Assembly (NCBI GenBank): GCA_013813125.1
Contig: JACCSH010000210.1
Location: 1-5,585, forward strand
Source: Nocardioidaceae bacterium
Lineage (GTDB): Bacteria > Actinomycetota > Actinomycetes > Propionibacteriales > Nocardioidaceae
Direction: 5' to 3'
Length of the DNA stretch: 5,585 nt
The stretch's first letter is position 1; each line of letters begins with the position of its first letter. Under the pieces are notes generated by a model. That model had not been told where the DNA came from, ran no database searches, and worked only from the letters and a program-made list of their open reading frames with translations. Shown here one piece after another: positions 1-5,585 of the stretch. A program made the translations under genes and the position numbers.

Positions 1-136
1 TGTCAGTCCTGTCAGCTGGGAGGGGTGGCGGGCGATCGAGCTGGCCGAGGGCCAACTGGGCGAGCAACGAGGCAGCGCCCGGGCCCGGATCGCCGAGCGC
101 GACGCCTTGCTGAGAGCCGCCTTGGGGTCGTCGTGA
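1..136 (+). CDS. C-terminal fragment of a probable ferredoxin/adrenodoxin-type NADP+ reductase (FprA-like)
   Basis: The frame is open from the window's left edge (first whole codon at base 2) to a TGA at 134-136, giving the last 44 residues of a protein whose body lies outside the window. The tail contains SWEGWRAIELAE, then a G-x-x-x-G spacing, an R-x-R pair and a DALLRAA end. This matches the closing helix pattern of FprA/adrenodoxin reductases, where W-x-x-I-(D/E)-x-x-E-x-x-x-G-x-x-x-G-(R/K)-P-R-x-K is followed by a Leu-rich end. Those enzymes are FAD flavoproteins that move electrons between NADPH and ferredoxin. No FAD or NADP motif is visible here, so the assignment rests on the tail alone. 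The usual G-R-P-R-x-K reads G-S-A-R-A-R, so it is a divergent member if the call is right. The gene converges on the ABC transporter operon and is probably functionally unrelated to it. Confidence 0.62.
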   Translation, partial: VSPVSWEGWRAIELAEGQLGEQRGSARARIAERDALLRAALGSS

Positions 137-143
137 GCGCCAG

Positions 144-178
144 AACCGCTGCCGCTTTGGATGAACTTGCGGTCGGTT
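144..178 (+). terminator. Weak imperfect hairpin, possible terminator of the reductase gene
   Basis: AACCG (144-148) pairs with CGGTT (174-178), and GCCGC (151-155) pairs with GCGGT (169-173, one G-T wobble). Two bases (CT) are bulged and the loop is 13 bases. The structure begins 8 bases after the reductase stop codon, a typical terminator position. The only T run is four bases at 189-192, more than ten bases beyond the stem, so this is not a canonical intrinsic terminator. The rest of the 140-base convergent gap (137-276) shows no gene. It also holds a distant inverted pair, GGTGCCG (182-188) with CGGCACC (237-243), with a 48-base loop. Confidence 0.25.
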
Positions 179-276
179 GGCGGTGCCGTTTTCGCGCACG
201 TGAACCGTTGTAGGGAACCTTCGCGTAGCCCAGCCGCGGCACCTCGTCCGCAACCTTGGGTCGTCAGTCGGCCGAA

Positions 277-1980
277 TTATGTCGTCGGTCGGATGGCAGT
301 CCCGGTCATTGTCCCCGTGATGAACGCCTGTTTGTTGTACGCCGCTGCAGACGGGAAGTCAGTGGGTGTGTAGTACCACTGATCGAAGACCTCGGTTCGA
401 AACGCGAAGAACTGGTCTGCGTAGTAGAGCGGAAGCACGACCACCTGCTCGGCAATCAGGTCCTGCATCTGGCCAATCAGTTCGGCCCGCTTGTCCGGGT
501 CTGTCGCTACGAGCTGCTCGGCCGCCAGTTGGTCGAACTCGGGACTCGCAAACCCATCCGGCGTGAAGAAGGTTGGCATCGGGCTCGTCGCGAAGATGAG
601 TCGCAGGTAGTCGGGGTCTCCTCCGGGTCCGGGACCCACCGGCCCCGGAAAGAACAGGAGGATGATGTCGTACTGCCTGCTGAACTTACGAGAGAACAAG
701 CCTGCGGGTCCGTCGGTGGCTTCGGGTCGCAGCTCGACGCCCACCTCGGCGAGTGCCGGCACGAGCAGATCGACGAGGGCCGAAGCCTCGGCTTGGAACA
801 GTAGTCCGAACTGCAGCGGTCCGTCGGGTCCGATCCGCGTGCCGCCGTCGTCACGGGTGAAGCCGGCATCGTCGAGGAGTCGGTTGGCCTCGTCGATGTC
901 GTAGGGGTACTGCTCCGGATCGGAGAAGAACGGATGATCCGGCGGCACGAACCCGGGACTACCTGGCGCTCCGTTGCCGCCCACCAGCCGCTCGACGATG
1001 TCGTTGCGGTCGACGGCGTGGGCAAAAGCCTGTCGGAAACGCACGTCAGCCAGCGGCCCGCCGTTTGCCGCATTGAAGTACAAGGGGTAGGCGAAACCCG
1101 CCTTGTCCTCGATCACGCCGAGGGAGTCGTCGGCGCGGAGAGGCGCGAGGACGTCGTCGCGTACTCCGTTATTGGGGGTCTGCCCAGCGTCGATGTCACC
1201 TGCCTGCAGCGCGGTCAGCTCGTCTCCCACTGGCGGGAACTCGATCCCCTGCACGAACGGGCGGCCCAGGAAGTAGTCGTCGTTGGCACTGAACTTGTAG
1301 GTACCGTCCGCAGACGAGTAGGAGTCGAGAAGATACGCGCCCGTGCCCACTAGAAGCTTCGGGTCGGCGACCGCGAGCGGGTCGCGGACGGACTCCCAGA
1401 TGTGGCGCGGAACTATGGGGACCGCCCCTGCCACGAGGACAGGAAAGGTCACCGCGGGCCGTTCGAGCCGCACCTCGACGGTAGTGTCACCACTCGCCTT
1501 CACCTCGGCTACGTTCTGCGGTTGACCCACCACCGTGAACGGCAGTTGCAGGTTTGCGTAGTAGCCGAACGTGAATGCGACGTCGTCAGCCGTGAACGGC
1601 TTGCCGTCATGCCACTCCACGCCGTCGCGTAGCTGGAAGGTGTAGGTCAGGCCGTCGGTGGAGCGCTCGAAGCTCTTCGCCAACCAGGGCAGCAGTTCGC
1701 CGGTGGAGTCGGCCCACAACAACGTGTCGTAGAGCAGGCTCATCCGCAGGTAACCGGGCAGCGCCTGGTGGGTGAACGGGGAAGGCAGCCCCCAGTCCCC
1801 TGAGATCGCTCCGAGTCGCAGCGTCGGGCGTTGGACAGGTTCTGATCCGTCGCCTGTCGCCGGCGAGGATTCTTCACCTGCGCTGCTCCCATCCTCTGCG
1901 TTGTCGGTGCAGGCGCCCAGCACAACCGCTCCCGCTACCCCCAAACCGGTGAGCAGGAAGGTACGACGATCCACATCCAT
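277..1980 (-). CDS. Family 5 extracellular solute-binding lipoprotein of an Opp/Dpp-type ABC importer
   Basis: This 567-residue protein captures the substrate for the importer encoded upstream and should sit outside the cell, anchored by a lipid. The leader starts MDVDRRTFLLTG, followed by a hydrophobic stretch and the lipobox L-G-A-C, with Cys24 as the lipidation site. The RR-x-F-L arrangement resembles a twin-arginine (Tat) signal. A Ser/Gly/Glu-rich linker (about 25-50) precedes the binding domain. The family 5 signature lies at about 113-134 (YTFQLRDGVEWHDGKP, then TADDV), and the family fold continues through FRQAFAHAVDRNDIV to the end. The length is normal for cluster C binding proteins. 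I chose ATG 1980 because AGAGGAG lies 7 bases upstream; an in-frame GTG at 2004 would overlap the ATPase stop and add eight residues ahead of the leader. The gene is last in the operon. The substrate may be a peptide, an oligosaccharide, nickel or another solute; the sequence does not decide. Confidence 0.93.
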   Translation of the reverse strand: MDVDRRTFLLTGLGVAGAVVLGACTDNAEDGSSAGEESSPATGDGSEPVQRPTLRLGAISGDWGLPSPFTHQALPGYLRMSLLYDTLLWADSTGELLPWLAKSFERSTDGLTYTFQLRDGVEWHDGKPFTADDVAFTFGYYANLQLPFTVVGQPQNVAEVKASGDTTVEVRLERPAVTFPVLVAGAVPIVPRHIWESVRDPLAVADPKLLVGTGAYLLDSYSSADGTYKFSANDDYFLGRPFVQGIEFPPVGDELTALQAGDIDAGQTPNNGVRDDVLAPLRADDSLGVIEDKAGFAYPLYFNAANGGPLADVRFRQAFAHAVDRNDIVERLVGGNGAPGSPGFVPPDHPFFSDPEQYPYDIDEANRLLDDAGFTRDDGGTRIGPDGPLQFGLLFQAEASALVDLLVPALAEVGVELRPEATDGPAGLFSRKFSRQYDIILLFFPGPVGPGPGGDPDYLRLIFATSPMPTFFTPDGFASPEFDQLAAEQLVATDPDKRAELIGQMQDLIAEQVVVLPLYYADQFFAFRTEVFDQWYYTPTDFPSAAAYNKQAFITGTMTGTAIRPTT

Positions 1981-1987
1981 CAGTTGT

Positions 1988-1994
1988 CTCCTCT
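1988..1994 (-). promoter_or_regulatory. Strong Shine-Dalgarno that sets the binding-protein start
   Basis: The minus strand reads AGAGGAG, a near-perfect anti-16S match, with 7 bases before ATG at 1980-1978. It favours this ATG over the GTG at 2004-2002. It is stronger than the ribosome sites of the upstream genes (GAGG before the ATPase, only GGA or AGAG before permease C), as would suit a binding protein made in excess over the membrane complex. Confidence 0.8.
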
Positions 1995-2003
1995 CGAGTG
2001 TCA

Positions 2004-3722
2004 CTAACTTGACGCCACCAGCCCCGTCGACAGGGTGGGCGCTTCGGCTACCAGGCGCTGAGCCGTGGGGCTGCGAGGTGAGGTCGATACCAGGTTGGCC
2101 GGCCCTTCCTCGACGACGAGTCCGGCCTCTAAGACGATGATCCGGTCGGTCACTTTTCGTACGACGGCGATGTCGTGCGAGATGAGCACCAGACCCAGAC
2201 CCATCTCAACTTGGCGGTCCCTGAGTACGACGAGCATGCGGGCTTGTTCCGAGGCGTCCAGCATGCTGGTCGGTTCGTCGGCCACCAGGAGTTTGGGATC
2301 GGCTGCGAGGGCACGGGCCAGGGCGACACGCTGGAGCTGGCCTCCGGACAGTTGATCGGTGCGGGCCTGAAGAAAACCGCCTTCAGACGGAAGCCCGACG
2401 CTTTGCAGCAGCTCGGCCAACTGGGTTCGCCGCTCATCATCGGAGGAGTTGCCCTCGATCACCCACGGCTCGCTGACGAGGTCCGCCACGCCGAGCCGCG
2501 GAGACAAGGCATCCCAGGGGTCCTGCATGATCAGCTGGATCCGCCGTCGGGTCATCCGGGGTTGCCGCCGCCACGAGGCCGACACCGTCGAGCCCTCGAG
2601 CACAACCTCACCGGTGTCGGGCGCGAGGTGTCCGGTGAGGATCCTCGCCAACGTGGATTTGCCGCTTCCGGACGGCCCGATGATGCCGACGGACTCGCCC
2701 TCTCGCACCACCAGCGAGACGCCACGAAGTGCCCGCACCCGGTGACCGCGTCTGCTGAACGACTTCTCCACGTCACTTGCTGACAGCAGGGTCTTGAGCC
2801 CGCCGAAGTGACATAGCACCTGCCGGTTCCGCGACTCCAGCAACCGCGGTCGCTGGTCACGGCAGATGTCCTCTGCCTGGGTGCACCGCGGGTGGTACGG
2901 ACAGCCGGACGGCACTGCACGCGGGTCTGGTGGCAGGCCGCGGATGGGACGCAGATCCTTGGTCGAGGACATCACCGGTTGGGCGTTGACCAGCGCCCAT
3001 GTGTAGGGATGGGCGGGTTCACCGGCGACCAGGTCGGCGGCGCCGGCCTCCATGATCTCACCGGCGTACAGCAACAGGATTCTCTCTGCTAGCCGGGCGA
3101 CATCGATTAGGTCGTGCGACATCAGAAGCAGGGCGAAGCCCCGTTCCTGTGCCAGTTGCCGCACGTGATCCATGAGTGCCCGTCCGGTAGCGGGGTCGAG
3201 CCCAGCGGTCGGCTCGTCGAGGACGACCAGTTCTGGTTCGAGGCTGAGGGCCATCGCCAACAGTGCTCGTCGTCGCTCGCCACCGGACAGCTGATGTGGG
3301 TGACGGTCGAGTAGGGCCGGTTCGAGCAGTACATCAACGGCAAGCTCTCCGGCGCGCTTCTTGGCCTGTCGACCACTCAGTCCGGCGCGCACCCGCAACG
3401 GCTCTGCAATCTGGGCTCCCACGGTGGCGACCGGGTTGAAGGCCGCCGACTGCAGGGCAACCGCCACGGTGGACCAGCGCAGCGCCTGCAATCGCTTCGA
3501 AGTTACTCGCAAGATGTCTTCACCGTGGAGCAGGATTCGCCCCGAGGCTTGCGGAGGTCGCACGAGCCCCGCCAGGGACATCGCCAGCGTCGACTTGCCG
3601 GATCCACTCTCGCCGGCCACCGCCAGACATTCACCGCGTCTGAGGCTGAGGCTGACACCACGCAGAGCGGCCACGTCGCCGTAGGACACGCGCAGATCTT
3701 GTACGTCGAGCAACGAAGTCAT
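2004..3722 (-). CDS. Fused two-domain Opp/Dpp-type ABC transporter ATPase (OppD-OppF fusion)
   Basis: This 572-residue cytoplasmic protein supplies both ATP sites of the importer; many relatives use two separate subunits. Domain 1 has Walker A GESGSGKST (37-45), Q-loop Gln91, signature LSGGE (145-149), Walker B ending LDE (168-170), D-loop Asp176 and H-loop His203. An oligopeptide-transporter C-terminal segment follows (AHPYTWAL, about 237-244), with four cysteines at 274, 280, 287 and 304, the pattern linked to a [4Fe-4S] cluster in OppD-type proteins. Domain 2 has Walker A GPSGSGKST (349-357), Gln400, LSGGQ (458-462), Walker B ADE (481-483), Asp489 and His516. It ends without a second cysteine motif. 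Both sites look catalytically intact. ATG 3722 is preceded by GAGG with 7-base spacing and overlaps the permease C stop as ATGA. The TAG stop lies 23 bases before the binding-protein ATG. Such fusions are common in actinobacterial transporters annotated as peptide or nickel importers. Confidence 0.95.
   Translation of the reverse strand: MTSLLDVQDLRVSYGDVAALRGVSLSLRRGECLAVAGESGSGKSTLAMSLAGLVRPPQASGRILLHGEDILRVTSKRLQALRWSTVAVALQSAAFNPVATVGAQIAEPLRVRAGLSGRQAKKRAGELAVDVLLEPALLDRHPHQLSGGERRRALLAMALSLEPELVVLDEPTAGLDPATGRALMDHVRQLAQERGFALLLMSHDLIDVARLAERILLLYAGEIMEAGAADLVAGEPAHPYTWALVNAQPVMSSTKDLRPIRGLPPDPRAVPSGCPYHPRCTQAEDICRDQRPRLLESRNRQVLCHFGGLKTLLSASDVEKSFSRRGHRVRALRGVSLVVREGESVGIIGPSGSGKSTLARILTGHLAPDTGEVVLEGSTVSASWRRQPRMTRRRIQLIMQDPWDALSPRLGVADLVSEPWVIEGNSSDDERRTQLAELLQSVGLPSEGGFLQARTDQLSGGQLQRVALARALAADPKLLVADEPTSMLDASEQARMLVVLRDRQVEMGLGLVLISHDIAVVRKVTDRIIVLEAGLVVEEGPANLVSTSPRSPTAQRLVAEAPTLSTGLVASS
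2811..2903 (-). other. Four-cysteine probable [4Fe-4S] motif between the two ATPase domains
   Basis: Codons for Cys274, Cys280, Cys287 and Cys304 of the fused ATPase lie here with spacing C-x5-C-x6-C-x16-C. The local sequence GCPYHPRC and the final VLCHF match the C-terminal cysteine motif of OppD/DppD-type ATPases, where an iron-sulfur cluster has been reported. Cluster binding here is inferred from the motif. Confidence 0.75.
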
Positions 3723-4597
3723 CGGGAAGCCTCAGCACGAGGGTTGAAGCTCGGCTCCAGGCTCACTCCGACGAAGGTGAAGCCGATGACGGCGAAGGTG
3801 ATGGCCAGTCCGGCTGGCAGCACCCACCAGGTCCACAGCTGGCTGTAGTACAGACCGGGGTAGGAGAGGGCACGGTTGAGCACCGCGCCCCAGCTCACCA
3901 CCGTGGGATCGGCGAGCCCCAGGAAGGCCAGCCCTGCCTCCACGAGGATGGCGACACCGGCTACGCTCACAAACCCGGTGACCAGCGCAGGGCCCAGCGC
4001 TGGCACGAGATGCCGTCGTACGAGATAAAGAGGGGCGCCACCGAAACCCCGGGCGGAGACGACGAAACCCCGTTGTCTCAGGGTGAGGGTCTGGCTGCGC
4101 ACGATTCTGGCCAGCATGGGCCATCCGAACAACCCGAGCACGGCCACGACGGTGTGCTGCCCCGGGCCAAGCAGCGCTGCCAAGAGCAGGATGGTCGGCA
4201 GGCCCGGCAGGGCCAACACGACGTCGACCAGCCGCATCATCACCGAGTCCACCCAGCCGCCGACCAGCCCTGTCACCATCCCGATCAGGCCCCCGACGAT
4301 CACCACAGCCGTCGCGGCCTCGACCGCGATCAGCAGGGAGGTGCGCGATCCCCAGATGAGCTGAGAGGCGATGTCCTGGCCGGAGTCGTTCGTGCCCAAC
4401 AGGTGAGCCGCCGAGGGACGCTCCAGCGGAGCACCCGACAGCGGATCTCGCGGATCGTACGGAGCTAACCATGGCGCCAGCACCGCTACGGTCACCAAGA
4501 CCACGATGATCAACCCGCCGCCGATCAACATCGGCGAGGCGCGGCTCTGACGCTCCGCGGCCATAAGCACCCGAGGTTGGGTCGCCAGGTCCATCAC
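3719..4597 (-). CDS. Opp/Dpp-type ABC transporter permease, C subunit
   Basis: This inner-membrane protein (292 residues from GTG 4597, or 291 from ATG 4594) forms half of the importer's channel. Residues 23-41 form a first membrane helix, followed by the family N-terminal segment with DPRDPL. The DppC landmark HLLGTNDSGQDI (65-76) comes next, then S-Q-L-I-W-G-S-R at the start of the transport domain. Further helices lie at about 84-110, 124-143, 147-163, 207-229 and 257-278. The cytoplasmic EAA-type loop that contacts the ATPase is at about 181-203 (SARGFGGAP, then RRHLVPALGP). EAGLAFLGL (220-228) and SWGAVL (235-240) are typical of this subunit, as is the ending LEPSFNPR. The start overlaps permease B: GTGA for the GTG, TGATG for the ATG. 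The ribosome site is weak either way, GGA 7 bases before GTG or AGAG 5 bases before ATG, suggesting translational coupling. The stop overlaps the ATPase start as ATGA. Confidence 0.94.
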   Translation of the reverse strand: MMDLATQPRVLMAAERQSRASPMLIGGGLIIVVLVTVAVLAPWLAPYDPRDPLSGAPLERPSAAHLLGTNDSGQDIASQLIWGSRTSLLIAVEAATAVVIVGGLIGMVTGLVGGWVDSVMMRLVDVVLALPGLPTILLLAALLGPGQHTVVAVLGLFGWPMLARIVRSQTLTLRQRGFVVSARGFGGAPLYLVRRHLVPALGPALVTGFVSVAGVAILVEAGLAFLGLADPTVVSWGAVLNRALSYPGLYYSQLWTWWVLPAGLAITFAVIGFTFVGVSLEPSFNPRAEASR

Positions 4598-5585
4598 TGC
4601 TCTGTCCGCGGATCGAGCCGTGAGTAGAGCAGGTCGGCCATCAAGTTGACAGTGAGGACCGCCAAGGCAAAAACCAGGAAAGTGCCCTGGAGCAGCGGAT
4701 AGTCGCGGTTGTTGGCGGCCGAGTTGGCTAGCTGTCCCATCCCGGGATAGGCAAAGACCCGCTCCACGAAGATGGAGCCGCTGACCGCCATCCCCAGTTG
4801 CAGGGAGGTGACCGTCACGACGGGCAGCAGCGCGTTGCGCGCTGCGTAGCGGTACTTCAATCGGCGCTCGGACAGTCCTTTCGCTCGGGCCAGCAGCAGG
4901 TAGCCTGCGCCTAGTTCGCTGACGATGCCGGCCCGCATGTAGAGGTACTGGCTCGCTGTCAGACCGACGGCCAGAACCGTGGCGGGGAGCACGAGGTGGT
5001 GGCCGATGTCGAGCATTCGTTCGGCCGGGCCCGCGTCGGGGAAGAACGGCGTGCGTGCTCCCGCCAGCGGAAACCAGTCGAGCCGTACGGCGAAAAGGAA
5101 GAGCACCATGGAGCCCAGGAAGAACTCCGGGATGTTACGCAAGGTCAGGAACAGGGCGAGGAGGCCGCGATCCATGCCGTGCCCGCGCCGCCAACCCGAA
5201 TGGATGCCGGCGACGACACCGATCAAGGTAGCGATCGCCACTGCTGTGACAATGAGCAGGAGAGTCCACGGAAGTCGTTCCCCGATGAGGCTGCTGACCG
5301 AGCGCCCGTTCTCGGAAATCGACCGACCAAGATCACCTTGGGTCAGACCAGCCAGATAATGGCTGTACTGGTCCAGGAGGGGACGATCCAGCCCGTAGTA
5401 GGTTGCCAGGGCGGTCCGTGCGGCCTGGCCGCCGAGCCCCGGGGAGGCCTGTGCGGCAAGTGTCTCGATCGGGTCACCGGGCAGGGTGCGGGGAAGAATG
5501 AAGTTGAGGTTCAGCAGTACGAAGACGGTGAATGCGTAGGAACCCAGCGGGCGGACCCAACGAGCGGCTGAGGAGTGCGGGCGCG
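4594..5585 (-). CDS. Opp/Dpp-type ABC transporter permease, B subunit (5' end beyond window)
   Basis: The frame stays open from the TGA at 4596-4594 to the right edge, giving 329 visible residues. This is close to a full DppB-type permease, so only a short N-terminus should be missing. The first in-frame ATG, GTG or TTG inside the window is a GTG at 5241, but it falls within the second membrane helix and cannot be the true start. Counting from the window edge, the first helix runs from about residue 14 and ends in NFILPRTLPGDP (27-38), with the family's PGDP motif. GDLGRSISENG then leads to RLPWTLLL and helix 2. The ATPase-contacting EAA loop is at about 231-254 (ARAKGLSERR, then AARNALLP). 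VERVFAYPGMGQ (273-284), NNRDYPLLQG and a final helix ending SRLDPRTEQ complete the family pattern. It pairs with permease C, whose start overlaps its stop. Confidence 0.94.
   Translation of the reverse strand, partial: RPHSSAARWVRPLGSYAFTVFVLLNLNFILPRTLPGDPIETLAAQASPGLGGQAARTALATYYGLDRPLLDQYSHYLAGLTQGDLGRSISENGRSVSSLIGERLPWTLLLIVTAVAIATLIGVVAGIHSGWRRGHGMDRGLLALFLTLRNIPEFFLGSMVLFLFAVRLDWFPLAGARTPFFPDAGPAERMLDIGHHLVLPATVLAVGLTASQYLYMRAGIVSELGAGYLLLARAKGLSERRLKYRYAARNALLPVVTVTSLQLGMAVSGSIFVERVFAYPGMGQLANSAANNRDYPLLQGTFLVFALAVLTVNLMADLLYSRLDPRTEQ

Noticed and set aside
12..242. 76-residue minus-strand frame and 62-residue + strand frame (25-213)
   Set aside because: Both are highly Arg/Ala/Pro-rich and overlap the better-supported reductase tail. 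Neither has a convincing ribosome site or family pattern.
182..243. Inverted pair GGTGCCG/CGGCACC as a terminator
   Set aside because: The 7-base arms are separated by 48 bases with no T run after either arm on its own strand.
256..804. 182-residue + strand open frame
   Set aside because: It lies entirely antisense to the well-supported binding-protein gene, shows no domain pattern, and is expected in GC-rich DNA where stop codons are rare.
2175..2783. 202-residue + strand open frame
   Set aside because: It is antisense to the second ATPase domain, whose motifs are all intact, and its own translation shows no recognisable fold.
3732..4472. 246-residue minus-strand open frame in a different frame from permease C
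   Set aside because: It is Arg/Gly/Pro/Ala-rich without membrane segments, while the overlapping frame carries every DppC landmark.
4594..5241. A short permease beginning at GTG 5241
   Set aside because: The same frame continues to the window edge and encodes the conserved PGDP motif and first membrane helix, so 5241 is an internal valine codon.
4996..5571. 191-residue + strand open frame
   Set aside because: It is antisense to permease B. The permease frame is continuous and family-typical across the whole stretch.
1..5585. CRISPR array, tRNA, insertion sequence, phage or toxin-antitoxin features
   Set aside because: I saw no regularly spaced repeats, tRNA-like cloverleaf, terminal inverted repeats or mobile-element genes. 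Almost all of the window is occupied by the transporter operon.

Overview
The window looks like ordinary chromosomal DNA from a high-GC Gram-positive bacterium, most likely an actinomycete. The basis is strong G/C bias at third codon positions, GTG start candidates, a fused two-domain Opp-type ATPase and a lipoprotein with a twin-arginine-like leader. I cannot name a genus from the sequence.

Layout: the first 136 bases on the + strand hold the 3' end of a gene whose last 44 residues resemble the C-terminus of ferredoxin/adrenodoxin-NADP+ reductases (FprA type). A 140-base convergent intergenic stretch follows, with one weak hairpin. The rest (277-5585) is a tightly packed minus-strand operon for a peptide/nickel/oligosaccharide-type (Opp/Dpp) ABC importer. 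In transcription order it encodes permease B (5' end outside the window), permease C, an ATPase carrying both nucleotide-binding domains in one chain, and a family 5 substrate-binding lipoprotein.

Junctions between genes are stop/start overlaps (GTGA or TGATG between the permeases, ATGA between permease C and the ATPase). The lipoprotein gene instead has its own strong Shine-Dalgarno 23 bases after the ATPase stop codon. Together the genes supply a complete importer: the lipoprotein captures a solute outside the membrane, B and C form the channel, and the fused ATPase supplies both ATP sites. The substrate cannot be read from the sequence.

I found no sign of a previously undescribed system. 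The points most worth a second look are the four-cysteine (probable [4Fe-4S]) motif in the middle of the fused ATPase, the divergent signature and Walker B region of its first domain, and the Tat-like lipoprotein leader that fixes the start of the binding protein.
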